Shown here one piece after another: positions 1-13,059 of a DNA stretch of 64,000 nt (position 1 is the first letter of the stretch; each line of letters starts with the position of its first letter). The notes beneath the pieces are model-generated. The model worked only from the letters and a program-made list of their open reading frames with translations, was not told the DNA's origin and did not search any database. Origin of the DNA: Diadema setosum (taxonomy: Eukaryota > Echinodermata > Echinoidea > Diadematoida > Diadematidae); the NCBI RefSeq assembly GCF_964275005.1, contig NC_092692.1, forward strand, positions 15,398,084-15,462,083, written 5' to 3'. The position numbers were made by a program, and so were the translations under genes.

Positions 1-164
1 TCGGTCGTTCATTACTTTTGGGACCCTTGGCAAAGGTAGGGTATTACCTCTGATGACATGTCGATTACCAATGCACATTGATAGATATACACCTTAAATA
101 AACGAAGATGATTATTTCCCCTCCCAACCCCGTCTGTGTTTCTCTCTTTCCATGTTCCTCGCAG

Positions 165-1442
165 ATGAACTGGAGGTTTTGAACCACATGTGCGGTTACG
201 AGACAGCCTACAACGGCAGCTCACTCTGGTGCAATCTGTTCACTGATGACGAGAAGCGCGTAATTGAATATTACCTCGACCTCGACCAGTACTGGACGGA
301 AGGCTACGGTCACGAGATTAATTACGAGATAGCCTGTCCCCTGGTCGATGATGTCGTCAGCTACTTGGAGAGGGTACTAAATAGAGGGTAAATGAATATC
401 ATGGCTCTGATGCATTGTCAGATAGTTTGATTGCGAGTCGAAGTAGAAACTGTTGAAACTTGACCTTCGTCGATCAGTTGACACCAACCTAGCAGGGCGT
501 TTTGTTAAATTCAGTCAAGGTGTGTGATAGTAGTTAAAGCCTTGGACTCTTCAACAGGAGCTCCTAGGTTCGAATCTTGCAATCGTGCAAACACCCCTGG
601 ATAAAATCGCTCTGATTGCAGTGCCCTTCTTGGCCAAACTATAGGTATGGGGTAGAAGTTACGGCCTTGGCCTCTTCAGCAAGAGGTATGGGTTCGAATC
701 TTACCCAGTGCAAACACCCCTGGACAAAATCGCTTTGATCGCAGTGCCTTTCTTGATCCAAACTAGATATGGGATGTTAGTTAAAGTCTTGGACTTTTCA
801 TCTAGAGATCCTGGGTTCGAATCTTACCCTATGCGAACATCCCTGGAATAGATGACCAAGGTTTGAAATGGATTCCTGACATTGATAGGGTACTGAAATA
901 AAGGCAGGAGGGGCTAGCAGTGGTGACTGGCTTACTAGTGGGACTATCAACTCTTAACTTGACCATTATCAAAAGGTTTTGTCAATGCCATTGTTTTCAT
1001 TTTCATCCCCAGGACTCCCAAGGGTGCTTTCAAGTTTGCCCACTCCTCTACTCTCCAGCCATTCCTGACCATCCTCGGCCTCTACAAGGACTCGCCCAAG
1101 CTCATGGCCGACAACTACAACGTGAGCATCAACCGCATCTGGGCCAGCGGCCGAATCTCGCCGATGGGCGGCCATCTTGCCTTTCACTTCTTCCGGTGTC
1201 CCAACAACGACCACCGCGTTCTTGTCCAGCACAATGAGCTCCCTATCCAGGTCGGAGCATGCCAGGATTTATTCTGCCCCTACAACACGGTGGTCACCCA
1301 TCTGACCGAGTCTTCCAACGGATGCTCGTGGGACAAAATCTGCCGCGTGGATCCCGACAATGTGGGCGCTAGTGATCTTACCAAATATCTGCTTGTGATG
1401 TTGATTCTTGTTTTGTCTGCGTTTCTCGTTGTCTGTAGCTAA
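165..1442 (+). CDS. MINPP1: MINPP1-like histidine phosphatase, last two exons (5' part outside window)
   Basis: Family role: MINPP1 enzymes are clade-2 histidine phosphatases that dephosphorylate inositol polyphosphates in the secretory pathway. Exons are 165-387 (acceptor gcag at 161-164, donor GTAAAT at 388) and 1013-1442 (acceptor at 1011-1012); the junction completes a Gly codon and keeps frame. The first exon encodes the MINPP1-typical stretch with WCNLFTDDEKRVIEYYLDL and QYWTEGYGHEINYE. The second encodes FAHSSTLQPFLTILGLYKDS, then VLVQHNELPI (the conserved NE of the family) and a Cys-rich end. Compared from memory with vertebrate MINPP1, the usual HAE proton-donor motif reads HSS here. 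The C-terminus ends in about 17 hydrophobic residues (YLLVMLILVLSAFLVV) with no charged tail, suggesting a GPI signal or membrane anchor; vertebrate MINPP1 instead ends in an ER-retention type tail. The RHG active site must lie in exons left of the window. The family call is firm; activity is uncertain. Confidence 0.85.
521..846 (+). repeat. Three tandem tRNA-like SINE units in the MINPP1-like intron
   Basis: Three similar units of about 123-124 bp follow one another. Each carries the RNA polymerase III B-box GGTTCGAATC (567-576, 691-700, 814-823), with an A-box-like TAGTTAAAG(C/T)CTTGG about 40 nt upstream in units 1 and 3. Units 1 and 2 also share a tail with CAAACACCCCTGGA and a TCGCAGTGC-like segment; the third is cut short. 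Arms do not fold as a good tRNA, so this is a SINE or tRNA-derived satellite and not a tRNA gene. The rest of the intron (388-1012) shows nothing else. Confidence 0.7.
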
Positions 1443-3845
1443 GAAAGCAATCAATGAACTACTAGAGCAATGAATAACGAGATGCTAATATGCGTGAAAA
1501 GTAGATAGACATGAAGGCCTTTAACAAAGCTAGATTAAACTTTGACAATACCAAAATCAGGCCAGCAGGCTGGCAAAACTTGAGCTCTCCAACTTTGGGT
1601 CAATTTGATCCCAGTGATTCCAAGATGCAAAATGAAAATCAGATGTGGGAGAACACGATGTTAAAATCGAGGAATTGGCCTATGAGGTCAAGTTTTTGAG
1701 TGACATTATGTCACGTCACTAACAGCGATTCAGCGACAAAGATGGATTCCAGTAGGCCTCGCAGGAAAAAAACTTGTGGTTTTTAAAATTAATGAGCATA
1801 CAGGGCTCGAAGGGGGACTGTTTGGAGGTAGCCAAGGATTTTCGCTTTTTTATCAGGGCTCTTGATGAGGACTCGGGATGACACAGATTGAGAGGTGCTA
1901 TGTAGGACAACCACATCTCCCACGACAAACAAGGATTCATCTCGTTCTCCTCGAAGAATCCACATCGGGTCACCTACGTTGCCGAGGAGAGAATGAAGAG
2001 GAAAAACAAAATATCTCGAGAAATTGAGAGCCACCAGTTGAGACTGAATGCAGAGGCATGAAGGTCTTTGTCGCAAAAGATTTATATCCCAAACAGCGCT
2101 GCTGCTTCGCAATAAAAATCTGTCATATTCAAACGTCTGTAAGATGAGTGGAAGCGGCCTTATTTTGCCTCGCCTAATGGGCTATGATCCATTAAAAACT
2201 AATCCCAGTGGACTGAGGCCTGCTTTCTGCAACTTTCTTTTTTTTTTTTCAAAAATACAATCATACAAACGAAAATACAATGATACCAATTTTGGTTGTC
2301 TTGGGAAGATCTTAGTGTTCAAACAAAATCAATAAATCATTAAGAAGTTAAATACAGTAAATTATTGCATTTTTTTCACTTTCATGACATGTTCAGCGTT
2401 GCAGGGGTCGTCACAATAAACATTCAGCCCTTTCCTGAGACAACAACTAGGAAACTTTTCTCAAAGATTTACTCGCAAGCAAACAAGGGGGTGAATATAA
2501 TACTTTAAATGGCCATAATTAACACATCTGCACAAATCTGTTGCAGTTGTCAACACTGTACCATATCTCAATCTATTTTCCTATCAATATAATCTTCATT
2601 CATATTAATTCAAGAACAATGTTTATCAATTATTTTAAGTTTTCTTTCTTGAGGATAAAGACAGTTGTTTGTCTCGATGTTTAACCAAGAAATTACACTT
2701 GTGTGAATATACCAAAGAGACAATGACAAACTAAACTACAAGACAAGTAGTCACGTGTTGACTAGAGTGGAACAGAGGTGGAATCACTTTTTTTTTTTTT
2801 TTTTTTAATGATGAATCTATTCATATGATTAAACGAACAATAGGTGAATATTAAATCGATAATCAGCATTATTGTCAGTGTCACTAAATCGTCAATAAGA
2901 TACAGAGTATTTTGACAGAGTAGTTAGAACGAGTACTGGTACTCCACGAGCAATCCTGACTTTATGTTTGTGGCAAACAGCGCCATCATCGTTGACACTA
3001 ATAAACTCGCGCTGTACAATGTACTACGGCGTAATGGGGGGGGGGGGACACTCAAGAATTTGAGATTCTGAATACAGAGGGTGAGAAAAGAAAGGGATAA
3101 GGGAGATAAATTCTAAGAAAACAAAAGGTAAATGGATGCCCATATGCTATAATAATTATACCTCACCTTGTATCATCTGAGATTTAGTACATGAAGTGTA
3201 GCTAATTCCGCAAACGGTGCATGTAGAGATTTGGAGATTGCACCGCGGTACGTAAACCATGCTTTTGATGAGCGGCAGCACAGTGTCTCACAGTGTTACA
3301 TTGTTTGTTTTTCGGGGGGGGGGGGGGGTTCAGTTGATTTTAACAAGGCGCTCTAAGACACTTAAATTCAACATAATCACGTGTTATATGCCTCTTATCT
3401 GAAAAAAAAATGTTGTGTTTATATTTTCTTCAGAGCAGGGAGGTGGGAAGAGAAATAAACCAAATCATAATAGCTTCTCGTTTCCCTAGTGTGCTCTGTC
3501 GAAATCTCTTCCTTTCTCTTCTTTTTCCCTCCCACCTCCCTCCCTCTATCTATCATACATCGTATTTATCTATTATACCTACCTTCCTATCTATCTATAT
3601 GTATGAATCTACCTATCTACCTGCTTCTCTCTCTCTCTTTCTCTGTATATACACTCACCTACCTATGAATGCATGTATGTATGTACTCTCTAAAAAACTT
3701 CACTCAAAACTCATTCTTTTCTGTTATTCACTCCTTCAAGAGTGAAAATTTTCACTCGATTTTTTTTTTTAGAGAGTATGTACTATGTATCTATTTATAT
3801 CTATCCATCGATCATTATCTCTATCTCTTTATATCTATCTATCTA

Positions 3846-3918
<73 letters not shown>

Positions 3919-6153
3919 ACTTAGTATCTATCGATCGTAGCATTCGGCAATACGAATTAATATTCCGTTAACACCGTGCTAACTCTCCAAAGTAGCCGTG
4001 TTTAACTGAATTAACTAAGACTACATAGTTTGACGAAATAATGAGCTTTCGTCGCATTATCCCTCAAACTGAACATTCGACAGCTCAATGAGCACCACGC
4101 AAAGACAGGCTTAGCAAGTTAAATGCGAGTGTTAAAGGAAATCCTCGGTAGATGATCGCGCACTCAGAATGAGTGACATGACGTGAGCCCTCTATTGTTT
4201 GGTCTGTGGGTATTCAGTATGCCAGTGTGGAGGCGAGATCTATGTGGAACTGTATAACAATACTTATTGTGCATAATCGGTTGACAGACGGCTTCTGCTT
4301 TCTTTTCTCCTCTTTCTTCATCTGCCCTTACTATTTTATTTGTGTGTGTGTGTGTGTGTGATACCACTTAGGAATCCTCAAATCTGGCTGTGATCTTTAG
4401 ATCCCCATTATTTAGTTCTTATCCCTTGTAAATCCGAAGACTAACTGTTTTGACGAGCACAGTGTTGACAACGGGCAACAGATACGTGATGTAGTCAATC
4501 ATTGATATCATTAGCAATAAAACATATGGACATATGAACTCTCAAACCAAATGACTAGCGAAAGAATATATTATAACTTTTTGTAGCAAAAGTGTGTTCA
4601 ACTCATGGTTTTTCAGAAGAATGAGCATAGTCTCGGTTATAAAAATATCAGGTTTATCCCCCATGACAACACAACATTGTTATTACGACACCCTGTAATT
4701 GATTCAAGACGCATTAGTAAGTATGAACTAGAGAGAGAGAGAGAGAGGGGGGGGGGGGGATGGGGAGGAAAGGGAGAGGGAGGAGGAGATAGATAGAGAG
4801 ATGGGGCGTCACTGATGCGGACAATCATTTTTTTCTCTTTTTTTTTTCTCTCGTAACAATCTTCATTTCATATCCAGCTCAAGGTCTATAAAAAGTCGCT
4901 GGCGTGTGCCATTATACCCGTGTTCCAGTCGCTTTTCATTAAGCTCCATTGAATTGAAGGTTCTATAATGTATTCCGTGAATCTTACACCGGACTAATAG
5001 TTTCATCCAATAGCAGACGCTGTCTGTTGATATGAGGTATATCATGGATGCTATTGGCACTAGATACGTACCTGATTAGATTATATTTTACACACAACCG
5101 AATACTAAATTACCAATATGTACAAAACTACTTTCAAACACCAACAATAGAAATATAATCAAACAGCCATGTACGTGCACAAAAAAGCAAACAACAACAA
5201 ACACCATAGACATTTTGTGATAATTATGAGTTCGACAGTGAGATGAAATCCGTATATTCGACCGTATAAAATGCTTCTGAAGCATTGGATAAGGAATGTA
5301 TAAGGGCTCTCACAGAGCGGTCGTATCTCCGTGGATATGACAGTAGATTCTCCATCAGCTTAGAGCCATTATTTACCATTTGCAAACGAAAAAAAAAAAA
5401 ACCCCACAGTTTTAGTGCTTCTAAATCGTTCTAAAATATGAGTCAGGGATTAAACAAACCAATATAAAAATGTTGATCAGTTGCTAATGTTAGGTATTGT
5501 TGAATATACAAAGTGTGAACAATATTTCATTAAAATCGTTTCTAGAATAAACCTATGGTTTATTGAGAAAATTAGTGACACCTCCTTAAATTCGTGGCTT
5601 TATGGCGTAATTTTTATATTGTAAGAATTTTGTGATACACAACTGGAATATACATATATCATGCATCAAATGTGATAACTCGAGCATTTTGTTAATCACT
5701 GCTCCCTGTGGAAAACATGGGCTTTACGGTCCTGTAAGTGCAAGTCCAGTGGTATATATAGTGGTATAAATATTCTTTAGGAAAGGCACTGGTATATCCT
5801 CTTTGTCCGTCAGTTGGTGGGGACTACAAGCCCTCAGTCTAGTGGCTATCTTCCCATGTCGGAATTTACTAGTAACAAGTTCTTCTTCACTGGCGACGTA
5901 AAACAAATACGATGTTGGTAAGAGCAATCTTCGCTAGTACCATTACCACGCCCACCTGCGCTGCGGTCTCTCATAGCAACGCACACAGCATGCAGAACGC
6001 TGCATGGCGTAACCACTCAATGAGGCCACAATACCTGTGGTAACGAATCCAACATTATCGTCATGTCCGCACAAACACAATCGATAGGCCTATATGCACC
6101 TTCTACATTATGGCATTGTCTGTTCATTACCATTAGTGGCTTAGTATGAACCA
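1443..6153. other. 3' flank of MINPP1-like gene and gene-poor intergenic DNA
   Basis: No coding exon recognised. AATAAA motifs at 2331-2336 and 2415-2420 are candidate poly(A) signals for the MINPP1-like gene, about 0.9-1 kb after its stop. Further on there are G-runs at about 3036-3047 and 3314-3328, a (TATC)n array, a short (TG)n near 4340 and a GA/G tract near 4728-4790. Open frames here are short or made of simple repeats. Confidence 0.6.
3833..3920. repeat. (TATC)n microsatellite
   Basis: A run of ATCT/TATC tetranucleotides with a short TGTC interruption near 3849-3860. The preceding 250 bp is a degenerate pyrimidine-rich version of the same repeat, which creates spurious Leu/Ser/Ile/Tyr-rich open frames. 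Confidence 0.95.
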
Positions 6154-8130
6154 AGGAGGTTGGTATAACAATATATATATTTCATCACTTTATTGATATA
6201 CAAATCGAACAAAGGAATACATAAATACAAAACATAAAAGCCCAGGACATAACTGGATGAACAGAATAAGCAGGGCATATACATAAATATCACACAATGT
6301 TACAGAAGATTTACGTACATAAATACACATAACTTTGACATAATCCTACACATATTCAAAGTGTGAAAAATATTGTATAAGCAGGCAAAAGGATAAGAAA
6401 TGAGACCAGAAAGATTAGGAGTAGAGAAAATGGAGACATAGAAAGAAAAAAGGAGAAAAGTAAAATAGCATGAAGAAGAAGACGAAGAAGAAGAAGAAGA
6501 AAACTCGGCCAAGTGTAGTACATACATGATACACTTTTCTCTTGACGGCATTTAACATACCTATTGAAATTTAACAAACATTTGCATTATTTTGTATTCC
6601 AGTGAGTCCAATATAATAAAGTGGGGCGATTCCGCATACATAAATTATTCACAATGAGACACGGTCATTCATTCCGCGCACATTAACATAACAATCACAG
6701 TAAATTACATAAATTATTAATATCACATGAGACGACTCAGCCCCGGGGAACCGGAAAAACCCTGGAAAAGCCCAGAACCGGATGGGGACACACCATTATT
6801 ATAAACCTTTAATTTATATTCATATACATTAAAAATATATATATATGTTATAATGCTAACCCGTCTCACAAAAACTCATGCCCGACAACAAACCCTCCCG
6901 AATATCAATCCGATACACAATTAATCCAGTGGCCTCAACCTAAACATAGGGCCACGGATTAATATAAAATTATGTCAAAACAATGAATTTTGACATTCCC
7001 ATTTTGATTCTTCCTTAGCCGAATAAATTACAAATGAAGAAGTGATTGCAAGTGACGGCAATCTGTCCCGATAAGTCTTAAAAGACACTGGTTTCCCTCA
7101 CATAACTCAAAATAACAAAATGTATTCAGACTAGATGGACAAAAAAAAAAGCCCTTTCCAAGCCTCAAGCCAGAGCCCACCCGACGGCATAACACTCCCA
7201 TCACATAGAACAATGAACTCGACTAAATGCAAACCCTACACACATCTCAACTATACTTCATAATTATATGTTATAATGATAGCCCATCTCAGAAAAACTC
7301 ATGCCCGACATCAAATCCTCCCGAATATCAATCCGATACACAATTAATCCAATGGCCTCAACCTATTATAAACATTGGGTCAAAAATTAAAATTGTCACA
7401 GAATTTGCCCGATTTCCATCCTTTTATATGGAAATAAACGGAACAAAGAAATGTTCATAACCTCTGAGAACTGTTGGCAGGCTGTAACTCATACAAGATG
7501 AAACGGAGGAAACAATGTGCATTCAGTTAACTCAAATATTTTAATTGTCTATAACTGACTATTGGTTTTACAGCAAATTATAAAAAGGAAAAAACGAACA
7601 TAAAATTCTTTCTATTCAGTGGCTTTCTGGCTCTTAGGACTTTATTATGTTTAACTTAAATTGGACTTATTTCACCTCGATTATGCAACTCGCTGTCACG
7701 GATGTAAGTTGTTTGACGATGGCTTATGAAGACGACGTATGACGATGACGTACGACGGTGACAATGTCAGTCGATGACGATGTCGGTCGACGACGGGGCC
7801 CCGTTACGATGGTGCTGGGATGGACTGTCGCGTGGTCTGTCGTAGCAACTCTTCGCGATTGCCGTTCGCGTGGTCGCTCTCCCGACGGACGTCTTAGCGG
7901 TGTCTCCTCAGCATCCAGGAATGAAGTCCGGTCGACAGTCTATGCTCCCTTACTGCCTCGGAGCTGGTCGACAGTTGACGCCTTTTATGCGCCTGCCTCT
8001 TGCAGTACCAGTGGGTCCTTGACCCTTCGGGAAACCCGGAAACCCTTCAAATATTAAAATATTCAGATCACTTACAGCCAGAGCACTTGGACACATTCAT
8101 ATTACACATCGTAAGGAGGTTAGTATGACA
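6154..8130 (-). mobile_element. Candidate non-LTR retroposon insertion (LINE-like, minus strand)
   Basis: The block is flanked by an imperfect direct repeat, AAGGAGGTTGGTATAACAAT near 6154 and AAGGAGGTTAGTATGACAAT near 8112, which could be a target-site duplication. Read on the minus strand, the left end finishes with AATAAAGTGATG followed by a TATATAT tail, as a 3' end made by target-primed reverse transcription would. Inside, a segment of about 105 bp occurs twice in direct orientation (6844-6948 and 7264-7372, sharing CCGAATATCAATCCGATACA). The minus strand carries no recognisable reverse transcriptase, so the family is unknown. It could also be a composite of smaller repeats. Confidence 0.4.
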
Positions 8131-9532
8131 ATAATGAACACGTAATTTTTAGCGTCTTGCCCTTTCCTGCTTTCCGTGATAATTTTAACCCAAATTATAT
8201 TGCAGGGTCCTACATTATAAGGATCTAATAATTATAGCAATATCATATCATACGGATTTACAGCAATATATATATTCTATTACCAGTTCCAAAATGTTCA
8301 TTATGATTGTGCAAAAATAGTGTATATGTATAGCTTAACATTGAGATACATTAGTTTGGGTAGAGGGTATACGGATTGTGTCGATACATATTGCAAGACA
8401 ACACCAATTAGGTTTAAGAAAAGACATTTGTGTCGCACAAAGTTTTAGTGGTTTTGAGCATATATGGCGAGACATTATTTTTAGCCATAAAATTCATCTT
8501 TTCTGATCAAAACACAACACATTATGTCGTGTATTTCAGCAATTGTGTATTCTCCGGTTTTCTAAACCAACCTCCTCTGCCCGTGAATGAAACGAACATT
8601 ATACTTATCGTCTTGACTGTAGGCTACGTGGAGATCTTGTGAGCAATTAATTTCAGAGTTAGCAACGGCACTGTGCCATTGCCAAGGTCATCACACGCAC
8701 AATACTGTGTCCTAATGAAAAGCGGAAAACATCCAGCTATAGAAGGGTGGTTGATTTATTATTCATTATGCAATTTCTATCACTAGGCAACGCAATCTCC
8801 GGAGCTGGTGCATCCTGATTGATTTTGTTCAATGACTTCGGGGGTTTTGCATATTTCAGATCCTAAAACGAACAGAAAAGCAGTCAAACCCGAAAATAAG
8901 TTGTTGACATGGATACTCACATGTGAACACAATGCAAATACTCGTACACATAATCAAGAACTTTGATAGATACATATTCACACATACTAGTAATAGATAG
9001 CGTTATTATGTCTTTCAACACAAACAGCAAACGCTAATGCCTTAATTGTAAAACAACACCTGCGCGACATGACCTAACCAATGATGTTATATTAATTAAT
9101 GATCAAAGTGTAAGCATTTATAGCAAACTTGACGGACACTTCAACAACAATATTCTAATTGTATCTGTTTCTCAAAAGAGTAATCGTGGCTGGGAAAATT
9201 TACCCCCCCCCCCAAACTAAAGCTTGCGGATGGACCATCGGCAAATCTGGATCTTCAAAACCGACAGACTGTCCATGACGGCATGGTTTTAAAACTTCTT
9301 TTTTTTTTTTCATTAGTATTACCCTGTCTCACGTCCGTTATACTTCTGATGAGGCATATTGTGAGTATCCTTCGGTGTTATTTGCATGCGAGCGTAATAT
9401 AAACGTCTGGTAAGACTATATTCTTATGTTTATGGGATCATTTACCTCGATAAAGAAGTAATAAACATTTATATCTCTTAAAACACACAAACGTTTACCA
9501 ATGAAAATAGAATATAAATCTCTTCCAACGCA

Positions 9533-9546
9533 GTTGCCATGGCAAC
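9533..9546. promoter_or_regulatory. X-box (RFX-type) palindrome
   Basis: GTTGCCATGGCAAC matches the RFX X-box consensus GTNRCC-N2-RGYAAC perfectly and is a full palindrome. It lies about 3.9 kb upstream of the tektin-3 start codon; whether it acts on that gene is inference. Confidence 0.45.
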
Positions 9547-9980
9547 AACGAAGCGGCGAGACGCATCTGGCGGATCGACAGTTTCATTAGGTAATTGGTG
9601 CTGCGTGACATGTGGCTGGGTTCCCATTATGACGCCAGGGCGCATCATTTTTTGGTTATACGATCGGCGCGCGATGCTCACGTAGGCGAGGGGATGAAAT
9701 ATGCTGGAAATGGATCTATGTAAACGATGCTCTTGTCAACATCGCTGAAAATGAATGAAAGGTACGCGACTATAGTTAGGTCTTTTTTTTATTAAAAAAA
9801 TTATCAAACATTAATGTTCATTAATGTTTGTTTTTAGCTTGAAATTGATAAAATAGCCGTTTAATATATAATAATAACAACAACAAATAATGCATTTTAT
9901 TTCATAAAAAACAGACAAACCATGGGCCAATGTTTTATATAAAGTTCTTATGGACGTAAGACTTCATGCTCAATGGGAGA

Positions 9981-10035
9981 ATAATAACAATTATTTATAT
10001 AGCGCCTTTTCTGTACAGACTCAAAGTGCTTCATT
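9981..10035. mobile_element. Retroposon tail fragment (TTTATATAGCGCC type)
   Basis: ATAATAACAATTATTTATATAGCGCC followed within 25 nt by CAAAGTGCTTCA is a recurrent AAT-tailed motif in marine invertebrate genomes, seen at the ends of non-LTR or SINE copies. A related copy lies at 12112-12198. Named from memory of the motif. Confidence 0.45.
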
Positions 10036-10453
10036 AATATCAACTTTTTACGAGGTATCACCAAATGTTCATAAAACAAAACAAAAAGAGAAAAAACAAA
10101 CAAATGAAAGCAAACAAAACGATGACTTTCAAATTGTCAGATCGTTAACAGCAGTGGAATAAAGTAAGAGCTATAAAAAGTCTTACTTTTAGAACAAATT
10201 TTCTGGATTGATCTGGTTAACTGCTGACTGGATGTCAACGTTTAAGGGTTGTCAGATGATACGACTGCAGAGACTTTTGCTAAGATCCTTCAACTTACGA
10301 CAGGCACTAGAGTGAATTAGAAATGAGAGTTGCCACTTTAAAAAAAAATGGTGACAAGTTCACGGTGATTTATATGCCTGTCACTGGATAGACGTAACAG
10401 GATTAGAATTCACTGGCACGGCACTATACACTAAAATGAACTCCATCTACGGC

Positions 10454-10819
10454 TTAAAGGGATAGTACAGTATTGGTGGAAATGAGATACCAAGAAAACA
10501 CATATGAAATAGTTCAGAGCATACCATTTTAAGAGGAATTCGAAGTTTATTTGATGAAAATCGGGTCTGGCATGACTGAAACATCCAAAAACAAAGTAAA
10601 ACAAAGCGATCGTAATAAAATGTGGGTCCCACACTTTATTAGAATTGCTCTGTTTTAGATATCTCAGCCATTTCAAAACCAATTTTCATCAAATAAACGT
10701 TGAATTCCTCGTGGAATTACATGCTCTTTTATATTTTATAAAAGGTTTCTCATTTATCTCAGCAAAAAATGTTAGAAACCTGAAATTAGGTCTCAACCAA
10801 AACTATACGATCCCTTTGA
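10454..10819. mobile_element. Palindromic MITE, TTAA-target family, copy 1
   Basis: The left end TTAAAGGGATAGTACAG and the reverse complement of the right end (TCAAAGGGATCGTATAG) form terminal inverted repeats. The arms stay complementary through the element: GAAGTTTATTTGATGAAAAT on the left mirrors the ATTTTCATCAAATAAAC segment on the right. The left TTAA and right TTGA look like a decayed TTAA target duplication, as left by piggyBac-type transposases. A second copy lies at 46292-46685. It has no coding capacity. Confidence 0.75.
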
Positions 10820-12047
10820 ACTAGATGAATTGATATAAGATAGTCGTATACAAGTACCTTCGATACCAGTGAGGTTATAGGAGAACATCTCTTTGTCAGC
10901 GGAAAGCACTGGTGATTGAAATATAATTTATGTAAATGGCATACCGCATGCGTTTCATTAATGTATACGTGGGTGTCTATGTGTATATGTATGTCTGCTT
11001 GTAGACCGACGTTTGCGGTTTGTCGTAATCATGTTGTAGTAAGCTACATAGGAGGGGGGGGGGGGGGGGGCTGACCACCGCCTCCCCTCTCCCCCATTAC
11101 AATGGGTTATGGGTTATTTCTCGGCCATTTTCCACAATGAAATTATAGGATAACGATATATTTTCAGTTTGCAACCATTGTAGGGTCTCTATGAAACAAA
11201 TCGACTCTTTCAAACGATGGCTTATGTGAACAAGAAGCTCCATAATCACGATGAGTCGGTCGGTGTTCTATGTGATAGGATAATCGTGTTTCATTCATAC
11301 AGAGGTAATGATTTTCACTGAATATGTTGATATGAAATAACTATGAGTTTTCTGGTTTTCACCACTCAAGCCATGATAAAATTTTTAATGTAATTTGACA
11401 TTTCTTTGCTTTTCAATTGTTATTTGACAGAACTTGTTTCATATTCCCACGCTAAATGCCATTCTGTGCTTCCGGAGTGCTTGTTACATCACAAGGTTAT
11501 GAGAAATTCGTTTGAAATTCTCTCCCCTCAACTGCCTTTCTTATAATATGATTAAAGTTTTATGTAAACCAGTGGTAGTACCCAGCAACAAAATGCAGTC
11601 TAATAATACACACGAGCATATTAATCAGTAAAACACCGCATGCATTCACAGATCTTGCCATTGTTGGAAAGTGCTAGGTAGTTTTTAGGCAGAATGAGTG
11701 CTAAGTAATGTTTTCCTCGGCAGTATTGATTCGGAGAGACTATACATTTTTATTTTGCCCCAAGATGATACAGTTCATTGAGTTCATACTGCGACCTTCT
11801 TAGGGCCATTTGCTGCCAACAAAATGGGATTGGCTGATCGAGCAAATAATTATGCTCCCTTAACAAAATGAATCCGCTTTGCCAGCGGTGTTCCGACAAC
11901 ACAAAACACATTTGAACGACTTCCTCCATTGTCCGATATGACGACCAAAATCGATTCTCGAAGCCTGAAGCAGAACGACTTAACTCACATTACGCCTCAG
12001 ACCTCGTAGTTAGACTATTGTAGTTAGACTAGCCTGTGCAGGTGTTT

Positions 12048-12083
<36 letters not shown>

Positions 12084-12109
12084 TGTGTGTGAAGGGGGTA
12101 TCTCTGATG

Positions 12110-12111
<2 letters not shown>

Positions 12112-12145
<34 letters not shown>

Positions 12146-12198
12146 GTGGCTACTTGTATAGCGCACAGGTCCACTTTTCAGTGCTCATGGCGCTTTAA
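12112..12198. mobile_element. (AAT)n-linked retroposon tail
   Basis: About ten AAT/ATA units are followed by TAGTGGCTACTTGTATAGCG and CAGTGCTCATGGCGCTTTA, the same motif class as 9981-10035. It sits just after a (TG)n run. Confidence 0.5.
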
Positions 12199-13059
12199 AA
12201 ATGATACATTCTTAACGAAATGAATTGTCATGAAGGAAGTAGATTTGATAACTTAGAGTTTCCTTTTTCAAAAGTGTCGATAATGCTCTGTCACACATAG
12301 GGGATCCTATACATTTCTAGATTGTAAGACAAAGCAGAATGACTACAAAAGCGAAATCAGATACCTACCTTTCTTTGTCTTTTCCGCAAAAATTCCACCG
12401 CGAGTATTTTGGTAAATTGGAATGATTTTGGTAATTCATTCAGGTGTTTTTATGGCATAAATATTTTAGAGACAAGATAAGAACGTTTCACTCATGTATT
12501 TATGATATCATCCCAAATATTTCAACCTGTAATGCTTTCATACCTGGTCCATATAATATATGGTCACTACAGTGATAGATATGGTTACTGAATATGGCAT
12601 TTCCACAAACTGTTCTTGAACAAAAAAGGTCCACTTTCTCTCTTTATCGCTTTAACAAAGTGTAAAATATCTAGTGAACCATTACAATGTGCATCAATCA
12701 AGTTCTAATGTCTTGTCTACTCTCTAGATTATTCATAGAAAGTTGCATTAAAACTAAGAATCTATTAATGTGATGTACCTTGAATGATCATCACGTGATG
12801 GCACTTGAAGTACATGTACTAAAGTTTTATCGGTGATGTTTGTCATTTGCCCTAAGCCATGCTTTCGGGTACACTCAAACACTGTCTGAACTACAGACTA
12901 GCTCCGCTCTCAAAGTCTAGTCGATTTGATTCGCTGATATCAGGGGGATACATTTCATTCAGAGTATTGTCGCTCGCCTTGTGACCGAGTCATCGGTATC
13001 TAAGCTATTGTTACTCTTCTGGTAGGGGGCGCGGGATACCGCTATCCGGCTCCAACATG

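Larger units (their letters stand above)
8131..12950. other. Intergenic DNA upstream of tektin-3
   Basis: No convincing gene. The stretch contains two AAT-type retroposon tails, one palindromic MITE, an X-box palindrome, a 12-bp-arm hairpin with a 2-nt loop at 9805-9830, a G-run at about 11054-11070 and a (TG)n run at about 12049-12090. Short open frames here lack splice signals or family resemblance. Confidence 0.6.

Noticed and set aside
3410-3971. Leu/Ser/Tyr-rich open frames
   Set aside because: Produced by TATC and CTCT microsatellite sequence.
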